This document shows positions 9,126 to 17,478 of a DNA stretch of 64,000 nt, piece by piece. Numbering within the stretch: the first letter of the stretch is position 1; each line of letters begins with the position of its first letter. The stretch comes from Gammaproteobacteria bacterium (GTDB lineage: Bacteria > Pseudomonadota > Gammaproteobacteria > JAKBBU01). Made by a program: the position numbers and the translations under genes. The notes below the pieces were generated by a model that was given only the letters and a program-made list of their open reading frames with translations, was not told where the DNA came from and did not search any database. Where the stretch lies: positions 1 to 64,000 of the forward strand of contig JAJFKN010000035.1 of NCBI GenBank assembly GCA_021773195.1, written 5' to 3'.

Positions 9126-9965
9126 CTAGATTGTGCCTGCGCATTCCGCCCATTTACAAGATGGGATAAACGCCTTGATGTAGTCATCCAACGGCATTTG
9201 AGCGCCAGGTAGAGCGTCAGGGTCAATCTTATGTGCAGTCAAATCCTTCTTAACTTCTTTTATATCATTAAAGGCAATGATGAATTTTTCGATCACGCTG
9301 TTTCCAGTATCAAGCTGAACTAAATCATAAGGTGTTAAGATAAATTTTGGTCCCTTTCTACGATCGCTTTTCTGAAGAGTGTCAGTGTGATCATGCTCGA
9401 GGATTATTGTATAAAAAGAGTTTTGCTCGTGATGCCTTTCCGATTGGGCATCAGGAACATAGACTGAGCCGTAAAGCTGGCGATTAAAGGGATCAAATGT
9501 GGGCCACTGATATTTTAATCTAAAAATAACAAAATCCTCTTTTGGTTCACCCTTCAAAGCAAAACCAGCGCTCATGAAAGGATCTTTACTCCAATCAAGG
9601 AGTGGACTGGGATAACCGTGATGTCTTAATGTAATAAGATAATCAAAAAGCTTTTTGAATTCATTCTCATGATTTTCATCCCCAACCATCATTGCAACTT
9701 TAAAAGGATTTTCCCTCGGCAAAGTTATCCCCTTTACCATTTGCTTAATTTCCGGCTCATGTTCTTTAAGAAGTTGAAAGTAGCGATTAGCAAAGACATA
9801 CTCCGACTCATCAGTCAAGTTTGATAAAACGCGACCAAGTGTGGTCTGAAGCTGGTGGCTTTTACTAGATAAACCACGATAGTAATAGAGGATATCATTC
9901 GACTTTTTGTCTTCAGCAATTTGACAAAAATCACCCCATGTTACGGTTTTTTCTTCAAAAAACAT
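9126..9965 (-). CDS. FRG-domain protein
   Basis: A 279-residue protein with an FRG domain, named for its Phe-Arg-Gly-like core. The hallmarks are YYYRGLSSKSHQLQTTLGR near residues 27-45 and LRHHGYPSPLLDWSKDPF near 130-147. FRG proteins are widespread in mobile elements and phage-defence or toxin contexts; their biochemical activity is not firmly established. It begins 22 nt after the end of the AlbA_2 gene at 9988-11178, in the same direction, so the two form a likely operon. The start at 9965 has AAGGAAA upstream. There is no signal peptide or membrane segment, so a cytoplasmic role is expected. Confidence 0.85.
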   Translation of the reverse strand: MFFEEKTVTWGDFCQIAEDKKSNDILYYYRGLSSKSHQLQTTLGRVLSNLTDESEYVFANRYFQLLKEHEPEIKQMVKGITLPRENPFKVAMMVGDENHENEFKKLFDYLITLRHHGYPSPLLDWSKDPFMSAGFALKGEPKEDFVIFRLKYQWPTFDPFNRQLYGSVYVPDAQSERHHEQNSFYTIILEHDHTDTLQKSDRRKGPKFILTPYDLVQLDTGNSVIEKFIIAFNDIKEVKKDLTAHKIDPDALPGAQMPLDDYIKAFIPSCKWAECAGTI

Positions 9966-9987
9966 CTATTTTTTCCTTAGTTAAAAG

Positions 9988-11178
9988 CTATTTGCCTATC
10001 CATTCACACACATCGTTAAAATTTGGAGACTTTTCCTTATTACATTCATTCCAAAATAAATCAAACTGTTGGACAACCGCTTTTTTTATTTTTGAGAGAT
10101 CATATTCCTCTATTCGAGTTGGCTCAGTTATTAAATTATCTCTGGATATACATTCAATCTCAGACGAGTCACTACGTATATCTGTGAGCATACGGAACCC
10201 CTTGGTATTCAACAATGAAACTGAAAGATAGCATGGAAAATAAGATGGTGACTTGGACAAGCTACCCATATAATTTAATACCTTTTCAAATATTTCTTTC
10301 TCAATTTTTACATGCGGTATTAGCTGTCTATCTTCGGCAAAACAATGACTCGCGACAGATTCGATTGCCCCATTCCTAAATACCTGAACATACGAGCGAA
10401 CCCCTTCTTCGCTTACCACTGCATACTTAACAAAACCATCCAGGTTTAGCTTTGTTGATATTGAATTAGAAAGCAAAGGGTTAAAGTTATCAGTATAAAA
10501 AACATGGTTATTATCGTTTAAATAGTCTTTGATAGGGAAATAAATATTGTCATTGAAAGATGACTCAGAAACTATGTGAACCACAGCTCTTGCTTTACCA
10601 CGCAAGCTAACTGGTAATTCGATGTTACCCAAAATCGATAAAATACGTTTTCTAATGAAGTCCATCGCCCATTCAGCATAGTAATGACCCACCAAAAAGG
10701 AGTTCTTTATTTCATTTAATGACATCATAGTTGTAATATTATTGACTCTCATATAAAACGCCCTCTCTTTCCCCTGACTAATTCTATGAGGTGAGTAAAT
10801 ACTCTTAGGTGCCGTAATTACAAAAAATATTTTTCCTTTATAGCTTATTTTGTCATGACTGATAAAAGGGTATGGAGGTTCAATTGAGTTACGAACAAGT
10901 CCGCTGATTGTAGAGAAAAACTCATCATTAAACTTGTCAACATGTTCTACACCATTAAACAGGAGTTTTCCATCTTCTGACTCTTTGACGCCGATAATTA
11001 AATGCCCTCCCTGTGCATTAGCAAACCCGCAAATGTCTTTAAGCAGCTCTTTTTTTCCTTTATCACACAAGTTTAAATCAAGCTTATAATCTAAGGTGCT
11101 TCCCTCGGGAACCTGATTGTCTTCTAGAAAACCGATAGCACCTTCTGTCACTGTCTTCTGAAATAGATTATTATTCAT
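9988..11178 (-). CDS. Schlafen-like AlbA_2 domain protein
   Basis: A 396-residue protein whose N-terminal third is an AlbA_2 (Schlafen) domain: EGSTLDYKLDL, then CGFANAQGGHLIIGVKE at about residues 45-65, and RAFYMRVNNITTMMS. This fold is shared with putative transcriptional regulators and the nuclease core of Schlafen proteins. The C-terminal two thirds I cannot assign. I start it at the ATG at 11178, which has a strong GGGGGAG upstream; a longer frame to 11205 exists. Together with the FRG gene 22 nt downstream it forms a two-gene unit lodged between the two KfrA-recombinase operons, which is consistent with a defence or toxin module. That role is inference. Confidence 0.85.
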   Translation of the reverse strand: MNNNLFQKTVTEGAIGFLEDNQVPEGSTLDYKLDLNLCDKGKKELLKDICGFANAQGGHLIIGVKESEDGKLLFNGVEHVDKFNDEFFSTISGLVRNSIEPPYPFISHDKISYKGKIFFVITAPKSIYSPHRISQGKERAFYMRVNNITTMMSLNEIKNSFLVGHYYAEWAMDFIRKRILSILGNIELPVSLRGKARAVVHIVSESSFNDNIYFPIKDYLNDNNHVFYTDNFNPLLSNSISTKLNLDGFVKYAVVSEEGVRSYVQVFRNGAIESVASHCFAEDRQLIPHVKIEKEIFEKVLNYMGSLSKSPSYFPCYLSVSLLNTKGFRMLTDIRSDSSEIECISRDNLITEPTRIEEYDLSKIKKAVVQQFDLFWNECNKEKSPNFNDVCEWIGK

Positions 11179-11298
11179 TACTCCCCCTATTCGCCTCTCA
11201 AGCAATAATTAAAAACTCTGCGCTTCTAATATTTTCCATACTTAACCCCCCTGTCCCTGAGTCACAACATCGAACATACAGCCAACCATTTGCACCTG

Positions 11299-12489
11299 TC
11301 AACTAACGTCCTGATGACTCATCCCTATAATAAGTTTTTGCATGGAGTCAAACCGCTCATTATCTTCTGCATGCACATAAATCCGAGTAGTTTCATCGTT
11401 CTCATGGCGAAGATTATCACGAATATGACCAAACTTAACCCCTGCCCTGTCCTGCATTGAGGCGGATAAGTGTCGCAGCCAATGCGCTGAGAACTTTTTT
11501 AGTTTGTCCGCTTTGGCGGGCTCACCTATAAATTTCTCTGATGCTTCTAACGCTAAGGCTTTTAACAAGCCATTCATGCCTCGTGGCGTCATAGCCGCTC
11601 TGTGATGCCAATTAACGATAATGGGTCGCATGTCATCAGGCTCAGGAAATGGCGACACCTGCCTAAACACTCGATAGTCAGCCATGGTTTCAAGCAACTT
11701 ATTATGCACCGGGATTTTGCCCGGCTTATTCCCTTTACCGATGAGGTAAAGCCACCATTGGTCATTAACGCTCCTAAAAGACTGCCACGTTAAATCTGCT
11801 AGCTCCCCAACCCTAAGCCCTAAAAAAAACAACATATGCACCATAAGCCTCAACCGGTGTTTGTAAAACTGTTCCTTGTGGGTGGTTTCTGGCATAGATT
11901 CTAACGTGGTTAATAACGCTTGCCATTGCTCATCGTCTAGAATCCGAGCCGTCACTTGAAAAACACGCTCAGAATGCGTGGGCCTTGTACTTGAGTGGGC
12001 ACGCCGTAACGATAAGGGATTGCGACTTAGATAATCCGCTTTGACCAAATAATCAAACAATGAATTCAATGCCGCCATGGTCGTATTGATAGCGCTAGGG
12101 CTTAGAGGCCCCACAAAAGGACGCCAATTAGGACTGCCCCGTTTGGCCCCCTTAGGCGCACACCATAATGCTTTCGGGGACGGGTCTTGCAAAAACTGCT
12201 CGTACCTGACTAAGTCATTCCGATTCAAACTGGACATGGGTTTCTGCTGGACTATCAAACACCACAACAATAGCCGCTCCGCTTCTTTACGGTACAGCGT
12301 GTAAGTGGTGGTCTTTTGTTTGTATTCCCTTAACCAAGCACACACGGCGTCGTAATCGTTGCTCGCTTCAATTTGACAGGGTATACCGTTGACACGGTTC
12401 ACGCCTTGCTTGCCCGATAACAACTTAAAATCCTGTGATTTAGCCAGGCGCTCCAGTGTTGTTGGTTGCAACAAGACCAGATTAGTCAT
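11299..12489 (-). CDS. Tyrosine recombinase (integrase), copy 2
   Basis: A 396-residue paralogue of the recombinase at 3500-4699, collinear over its whole length. Catalytic residues are present: Arg in GLRVGELADL, Lys in GKGNKPGKIPVH, HWLRHLSASM, a downstream His in NLRHENDETT and Tyr in TRIYVHAED. It overlaps the end of the KfrA-like gene by 8 nt, so translation is coupled. The three-gene operon AlbA_2, KfrA and recombinase ends here. Having two divergent copies on one plasmid argues either for module duplication followed by divergence or for independent acquisition. An attachment site was not seen. Confidence 0.92.
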   Translation of the reverse strand: MTNLVLLQPTTLERLAKSQDFKLLSGKQGVNRVNGIPCQIEASNDYDAVCAWLREYKQKTTTYTLYRKEAERLLLWCLIVQQKPMSSLNRNDLVRYEQFLQDPSPKALWCAPKGAKRGSPNWRPFVGPLSPSAINTTMAALNSLFDYLVKADYLSRNPLSLRRAHSSTRPTHSERVFQVTARILDDEQWQALLTTLESMPETTHKEQFYKHRLRLMVHMLFFLGLRVGELADLTWQSFRSVNDQWWLYLIGKGNKPGKIPVHNKLLETMADYRVFRQVSPFPEPDDMRPIIVNWHHRAAMTPRGMNGLLKALALEASEKFIGEPAKADKLKKFSAHWLRHLSASMQDRAGVKFGHIRDNLRHENDETTRIYVHAEDNERFDSMQKLIIGMSHQDVS

Positions 12490-13228
12490 GACTTCTATCC
12501 TTAGAAATTGGCAAGGCCGCGTATTGACGCTCCAAGGTTAACACCTTCTCCCGTAACTTGATGTTTTCCGTTTGCAACGCATCCACTTCCACCATGCGCA
12601 GCGTTCGATATTCTTCTTGCATGGTCATGGCCTGGCTGAGCCGGGCTTTATAGTGTTCTTCTATAGAGGTTAGGCTTGATTCGTATTGCTCTGCCTGGCT
12701 CTTCGTTTGCATTTCTAACTGCATAGCCAACTTCTCCGTCCGGGTATAATCCAAGGTAAGTCGGTCCTCCATCTGCGCCACGCGCTCTACCAAGGCCGCT
12801 TGCTGTTGTACCAGCGACCGGTTTTCATTCTTTAGTTTTAGAGAGGCGACAAACTGCGTGCCATACTGCTCTTTGAGTAGCCCCCTCTCTGTTTTAAGGC
12901 ATTCATTTTTCAACGTCAGTTCGGTATTAGCACGAGACAAAGCGTCTGCTTTCTCAGTCAGTTGATTAACGGCCTTTAATTTTTCTTGTTCAAATCGGCC
13001 ATGTAATTCAGACAAGTTGAGCTCAGCGGGATTCATGGCTCTGGGCACGTTATCGATACCATCATGCAATCGGGCCATACGCCAGTCCCGCAAATGCTTA
13101 GCAATGGTGGTATTGCTACCCGTGCCCAATAGCTCACGCACATTGCCATTTTTCGGGTTAATGTTACTCAGCAATAGCTGCTCAGCGGCTTTAGCCACTT
13201 GTTCAAAGGTAACGCCCTTACGTGCCAT
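12482..13228 (-). CDS. KfrA-like DNA-binding coiled-coil protein, copy 2
   Basis: A 248-residue protein with a KfrA_N-like head at about residues 1-55 (GNVRELLGTGSNTTIAKHLRDW) and a coiled coil rich in Glu, Gln, Leu and Lys over most of the rest. It is shorter than the copy at 5515-6507 but clearly related in the head. Its ATG directly follows the stop codon of the AlbA_2 gene (no gap) and its 3' end overlaps the recombinase gene by 8 nt, so the three products are probably made together in fixed ratio. It probably binds a palindromic operator; the shared CCCATTATCAG element at 14863-14873 is the obvious candidate. Confidence 0.9.
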   Translation of the reverse strand: MARKGVTFEQVAKAAEQLLLSNINPKNGNVRELLGTGSNTTIAKHLRDWRMARLHDGIDNVPRAMNPAELNLSELHGRFEQEKLKAVNQLTEKADALSRANTELTLKNECLKTERGLLKEQYGTQFVASLKLKNENRSLVQQQAALVERVAQMEDRLTLDYTRTEKLAMQLEMQTKSQAEQYESSLTSIEEHYKARLSQAMTMQEEYRTLRMVEVDALQTENIKLREKVLTLERQYAALPISKDRSHD

Positions 13229-14710
13229 TTAGGACTCACCCTTCTGGCAATGAGTTTGGTGATACGCTTGACCTTCCTCACTCAATCGATATTTTTGGGT
13301 TGGGCTGCTAGGGCTGTTTTTTTCTGTCATTTCAATAAGACCCAAATCCAATAATGGTACGAGATAGTTTTCTCTAAGTTTGCTACGGCTTTTATAGCCA
13401 GTAGCGCTCATCAGCTCAATCAGCGACGCCCCTGACTCAAAATTTGACAATGTATCAATGAGTTTGGCTTGATTCCCCTCAATTGGAGCATCCAATTTAC
13501 TTAACCCCTGCCTGACCCCTACCTGACCCCCACCTAACCCTTTCTTGACCCCCGGCTGATCTTCCGCTGTCTCACCCGCATTATAGAGTGTCACCCTAAC
13601 CAAAGAACCGAGTTCTTCCCATTTGGGGGGATTAAGTCCGTGGCCCTCACAGGCGGTAGCGATTTTTTTATAACCTCTACCCCATTCTTCCATAAGCTCC
13701 AACCTACTGAGCACCTTAGCTATTGTTCGATTACGTAAATGGCTAGCCCCCGATTTGAAATCTTCTAACGTGACACTTAAAGGGAAAACACCAGGGCTTT
13801 GGATTTCAATCCGATCATCGAAAATGGCCACTTTAAATTTTGATCCTTTTTCTTCGTAATTGGCATGAGCAATAGCATTAATTAAAATTTCTCGGATAGC
13901 ATCCACAGGGTACTCTGGGATATCAATGCGTTTAAACTCTTCGAATCTTGCCCCCATACGCGTATTGCGACGAATAAATTTGCTAATCTCTTCTAGGGCC
14001 TGAATGAGATAACAGTCTAGCTCTAAGCGATCAATAAAATCAGATTTATCTATACCTGCAAAACGTGCGCAGCTAATCTGCGTATTGGGGAAATATTGGA
14101 TACGCTTATCGGGCAAGCCAAATAAAATTACCCCTGCATTCGTAGGATAAAGATTGCCGGCATCTTCGCAAGCCAGCCCTAGTGAGCGAAGTTTTGTAGG
14201 ATCTTGTTTAAGGGCTGGAAACAAAGTTTCAATGTATGCTTGATCTAGATCTTTAAGCTCAGCACCGATACAACGCCTATCGACAAACGGAATACCATGA
14301 GCTCTGTCCAACAGTTCCTTGATCAAAACATCACTTGCTTGGCGGGTAGTAGCCCCCAGTCGGATATAGATTCCTTTTTCAGAACCTTTCTGGTTCCAGT
14401 AGTAAGGACCAATCCCACAGCTTACTTTCACCACGACAATGGTTTTATCTTCAGCGGTACGCCATTCAAAATCGCAAAGCAAATGAGGCGTTATGGAATG
14501 TGCAACGGCATTAGCCACGCGATCTTGAAGTTCAGCAGGATCACTGACACCAATAATATTACCTCGATCTTCAACGCCGATGATTAACATGCCGCCGGCC
14601 GTATTGGCAAACGCCACTAATGTACGCATAATGGGATCCAGCGAAGAGGCATCACGTTTGAATTCTAAGGTTTTGCTCTCGGGTGATTTGAGCTGTTCAT
14701 ACATATTCAT
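13229..14710 (-). CDS. AlbA_2 / RecG-like HATPase_c_4 putative transcriptional regulator
   Basis: A 493-residue protein of the AlbA_2-HATPase_c_4 family. The AlbA_2 part is at about residues 1-120 (KTLEFKRDAS, AFANTAGGMLIIGVED, GIYIRLGATTRQAS). A central GHKL-like ATPase-fold segment follows, with EILINAIAHANYEEKGSK (N-box-like) and RIEIQSPGVFP (G1-like). The C-terminus has a winged-helix region (IELMSATGYKSRSKLRENYL). A Gly/Gln-rich linker near residues 385-405 carries a short repeat of the form PGVKKGLGGGQVGVRQGL. It heads the AlbA_2-KfrA-recombinase operon, taking the position the YhcG nuclease holds in the other copy. Family members are annotated as regulators or RecG-related, but helicase activity is not supported here. 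Confidence 0.88.
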   Translation of the reverse strand: MNMYEQLKSPESKTLEFKRDASSLDPIMRTLVAFANTAGGMLIIGVEDRGNIIGVSDPAELQDRVANAVAHSITPHLLCDFEWRTAEDKTIVVVKVSCGIGPYYWNQKGSEKGIYIRLGATTRQASDVLIKELLDRAHGIPFVDRRCIGAELKDLDQAYIETLFPALKQDPTKLRSLGLACEDAGNLYPTNAGVILFGLPDKRIQYFPNTQISCARFAGIDKSDFIDRLELDCYLIQALEEISKFIRRNTRMGARFEEFKRIDIPEYPVDAIREILINAIAHANYEEKGSKFKVAIFDDRIEIQSPGVFPLSVTLEDFKSGASHLRNRTIAKVLSRLELMEEWGRGYKKIATACEGHGLNPPKWEELGSLVRVTLYNAGETAEDQPGVKKGLGGGQVGVRQGLSKLDAPIEGNQAKLIDTLSNFESGASLIELMSATGYKSRSKLRENYLVPLLDLGLIEMTEKNSPSSPTQKYRLSEEGQAYHQTHCQKGES

Positions 14711-15157
14711 TTTGCATCCCTGAACTTCATTAGCGCCTTGAATAAAAAGGCGAGTGCTTCTTTACAAGTGACGGTATGGCAGTTAACACGAGTTGTCTAA
14801 GCCATATCCGTGGTATTATAACGTAATATAATTATTTTAAAAGGGCCTTACTTCTATTAACTCCCATTATCAGAAATAGTACTCCAAAACAAAGATGTTT
14901 CACGTAAAACCTATGGAACACAGCGAGCAGATCAAAATAAAACCACATCATTGTTAAGCACATAGTATAATCAAAAGGTTACCAACCCCCGGAGCTACGA
15001 GCCCCACCATTACGCCACCGGAAAATAACCCATTGGGGCATCAACAAACCTAGCCATACTAATTGACTACCAATTACTGGCGCAACGCTGAAGCTGATGG
15101 GGCTTATAAACCGGGTTGAAAAAACGAAGACACTGAAATAACAACAAGAGTCATACT
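14711..15157. other. Non-coding interval with parS-like site and operon promoter region
   Basis: This 447-nt gap between the AlbA_2 start and the Spo0J-type parB stop contains AT-rich sequence at 14810-14840 (probable promoter region for the leftward operon), the CCCATTATCAG element at 14863-14873 and the parS-like site at 14896-14911. The rest (about 14920-15157) shows no gene I can support. Confidence 0.6.
14896..14911. promoter_or_regulatory. parS: parS-like ParB binding site
   Basis: The sequence TGTTTCACGTAAAACC matches the universal chromosomal parS (TGTTTCACGTGAAACA) at 14 of 16 positions. It lies 247 bp beyond the 3' end of the Spo0J-type parB at 15158-16030, the usual close linkage of parS and its ParB. 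One mismatch falls in the central CACGTG, so affinity may be reduced. The site was recognised by eye; binding is inferred. Confidence 0.65.
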
Positions 15158-16030
15158 CTACACATCCAACATCAAATGCTCGACTAACCAATCCATCTTT
15201 GCTTTAGAGTCGATTTTTATAACTATTTTACCCATATAATTTTTATTTAATTTCACACTGACCTTTGTATCCAGCCTCTCTGAAAGATCATCGGACCAAC
15301 TAAGGTAAACTGCGGAGTTTAAGTCTACGGCTCTTACCTCCTTGCCGGCCCCATCACCATTAAGCTTACTCAATGCTGCTAACTTTTCTACTTCTCTCAC
15401 GGATAGATCTTTCTCAACAATTTGGGTAACCAGTATAGTTTGAGCCAACGGGTCCAATGTCAATAAAGCTCTGGCATGCCCTACCCGAATGCTGCCGCTA
15501 ATTAATAATTCTTTGATTGGCACTGGAAGAGATAATAGCCTTATTATGTTACTAACGTGTTCACGAGATCGCCCCACCATTAGCGCAACATCTGAATGAG
15601 ATAATTTAAACTCGTCAATCAAACGAACAAAGGCAACGGCTTCTTCAATAGGGTTTAAATCCTCTCTCTGTATATTCTCAATAAGACCATATGCTAAAGC
15701 CATCTGGTCATCAATTAAACGAATAATTGCTGGAACAGTTTCGCAGTTCACTATCTTAGCAGCACGCCAACGTCTTTCACCGGCGACGATTTCATAACCG
15801 CCCTGCTCTCTTATGCGCAGTATGAGTGGCTGCAAAATGCCCTGCGCTTTAATTGAATCAGCTAACTCTCTTAGCGCTGACTCATTAAATGATCGGCGTG
15901 GCTGACATATCCCTGGAAAAACCTCTAAAATGGGGACATGCTCAATTTTTTCACGTTGGGGTTGCCCACTTGCTTCGACTACCCCTAGCTCCAGCAAGCC
16001 TTGGAGCCCTTTTAATTCAATACCAGCCAC
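15158..16030 (-). CDS. parB: Spo0J-type ParB partition protein
   Basis: A 290-residue ParB with the full set of chromosomal-type motifs: FPGICQPRRSF, GERRWRA (about residues 82-88), ENIQREDLNPIEEA (about 117-130), the HTH VGRSREHVSNIIRLLSLP and the RVGHARALL segment, then a C-terminal dimerisation domain. It should bind parS, spread as a CTP-dependent clamp and work with a ParA ATPase. The start is a GTG at 16030 with GGGGAG about ten bases upstream. It lies downstream of rep in the same direction, and two iteron copies (16066-16099) fall in the 80-nt gap, so Rep may control its expression. A parS-like site lies past its 3' end. Confidence 0.93.
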   Translation of the reverse strand: MAGIELKGLQGLLELGVVEASGQPQREKIEHVPILEVFPGICQPRRSFNESALRELADSIKAQGILQPLILRIREQGGYEIVAGERRWRAAKIVNCETVPAIIRLIDDQMALAYGLIENIQREDLNPIEEAVAFVRLIDEFKLSHSDVALMVGRSREHVSNIIRLLSLPVPIKELLISGSIRVGHARALLTLDPLAQTILVTQIVEKDLSVREVEKLAALSKLNGDGAGKEVRAVDLNSAVYLSWSDDLSERLDTKVSVKLNKNYMGKIVIKIDSKAKMDWLVEHLMLDV

Positions 16031-16065
16031 TCTATCTATCTCCCCTATGCACAGCTAAGGCCCAT

Positions 16066-16099
16066 CCCGTAAACCTCATAGATATCCCGTAAACCTCAT
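16066..16099 (-). repeat. Two iteron copies between rep and parB
   Basis: Two copies of ATGAGGTTTACGGG (read on the minus strand) at 16066-16079 and 16086-16099, one 20-bp period apart. They match the iterons at 19866-19984, and the right-hand copy also shares the flanking ACGAAAT. They sit in the promoter region of the Spo0J-type parB and just after the rep stop codon. They could serve Rep handcuffing or repression of parB. Confidence 0.85.
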
Positions 16100-16110
16100 A
16101 TTTCGTACTA

Positions 16111-17397
16111 TCACGCAAGTTCTTCTTGGAGTAATTCAAAATACTCTTCAAATTCCAATAATGTGCCCAGACTAGCTTTTTGTGTTTCCCGAATAAACTT
16201 GTTAAGCAAGGATTTAATTGCAGGGTGTTCAAGCCCATGCTTTTTGAACCATTTAACATTCCATCCCCCCTGCTCTTTTATATATTGCTCAAAAGCTTTT
16301 AGAAGCTCCTTTTTCTCAGGTTCTGCCAATGATGTAATAAAGAATTTTATTTTTTTCGAAATATAAGCGTTGTACCGAGCGTCTAGGCCCTTGGCTTTCA
16401 GCGTTCTATCTGACTCTACCTTCTTTTGCTCAGAGCGTCTTTCTGCAATAAGTTTTTTACTGGACTTGCTATGTTTATAGTCTTTTCGCAAAGCATCAAT
16501 TAAATAAGCAGCCAAATCCCTAATAGCACCACTACGAAAACTTTCTGAATCTAGGATGATACCAACTTTTTCCTTAATATAGCTTTCCTCATGTTTTTCG
16601 AGCAACTCGCTGATTTGTCCTTTTTTAAGCTGAAAATCATCTGAGAGTCTTTCAATTAAGCTCTTGTCAATATCTGCACCCATGCCGCACTGCTCTCCGT
16701 GACGAGAAAGGTTGAAGCGAATATGAGTAACCTTGCGACTCATTTTCTCAAATTCAGGCACAACCTTTATCGGTGAAATAGCATTTAGCTCCTTCACAGC
16801 CACTTTAATAACTTTGGCATTGAGATCATAAAACTCTCTATATTTGTCTTCAAAAACACCCATCAGTTTACGGAAAGTATCTATGGGGAACCAAGGGGTA
16901 CGGGGCAACCCTTGATAACGAATGCAATTTTCGTAAAGCGCGAGCGAATAACCAGACTTAAAACGAGCAATTGTTTTCATATTTAATCTCGCATACATTT
17001 CTGGCTTGTACAGAAACTCCCTCATCACACTGCTATACTCATAACGGCACTCGCCATTTTCCAGTTTTGCAGCCGAGATAATTGAGCTTGCCTTCCATGA
17101 GTTTTCTTTCCCTGTTTCAGGATCTGTGACATTCCATTCGATTACAATAGACATCAAGCCTCGCAGAGCTTTTTTCAATTTTGCATGGTCATTGCTATTA
17201 TAACCAATTAATTCACACAATCTTTGCGCTTTGATTTGGAATACTGTCTTGGTTGGTAACTCAGGGTAAGCATTAAAAAGAAGGGCATTAACCAATTTTC
17301 TTTGTACTAAAGTCAAATTATTGGAACAATGAACAGCGTTGATGTGCTTCTTTAGCTCAAAATCCTTACTACCTTTTTGAAGATTACAAGATCCCAT
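16111..17397 (-). CDS. rep: Replication initiator protein, Rep_3 superfamily
   Basis: A 428-residue plasmid replication initiator of the Rep_3 (RepB/RepE-like) superfamily. The N-terminal winged-helix region is recognisable (HINAVHCSNNLTLVQRKLVNALLFNAY, then LCELIGYNSNDHAKLKKALRGLM), and the second half of the core includes YSLALYENCIRYQG and TFRKLMGVF. This protein binds iterons as a monomer and opens the origin. The last 150 residues, rich in Lys and Glu, extend beyond the usual initiator core. It lies downstream of parA and parB in the same direction. Its iterons are at 19866-19984, about 2.5 kb away, beyond parA, with two more just after its stop codon. Confidence 0.9.
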   Translation of the reverse strand: MGSCNLQKGSKDFELKKHINAVHCSNNLTLVQRKLVNALLFNAYPELPTKTVFQIKAQRLCELIGYNSNDHAKLKKALRGLMSIVIEWNVTDPETGKENSWKASSIISAAKLENGECRYEYSSVMREFLYKPEMYARLNMKTIARFKSGYSLALYENCIRYQGLPRTPWFPIDTFRKLMGVFEDKYREFYDLNAKVIKVAVKELNAISPIKVVPEFEKMSRKVTHIRFNLSRHGEQCGMGADIDKSLIERLSDDFQLKKGQISELLEKHEESYIKEKVGIILDSESFRSGAIRDLAAYLIDALRKDYKHSKSSKKLIAERRSEQKKVESDRTLKAKGLDARYNAYISKKIKFFITSLAEPEKKELLKAFEQYIKEQGGWNVKWFKKHGLEHPAIKSLLNKFIRETQKASLGTLLEFEEYFELLQEELA

Positions 17398-17444
17398 GTA
17401 AATATCCGTCTCTTCCAGTCAACCCTAACGTGAGGCCAAATTGT

Positions 17445-17474
17445 AACCAGAATTCAGACCTCTGAATTCTGGTT
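17445..17474. promoter_or_regulatory. Perfect 14-bp-arm palindrome after parB: candidate centromere
   Basis: Arms AACCAGAATTCAGA and TCTGAATTCTGGTT are separated by only CC. It starts 4 nt after the stop of the plasmid parB (17479-18447), where type Ia partition systems carry their centromere. It has no following T-tract on either strand, so a terminator is less likely than a ParB-binding site or an operator for rep. Confidence 0.6.
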
Positions 17475-17478
17475 AATT

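Noticed and set aside
14979-15191. 70-codon minus-strand frame in the gap left of parB
   Set aside because: Weak start and no recognisable composition; it also overlaps the end of parB.
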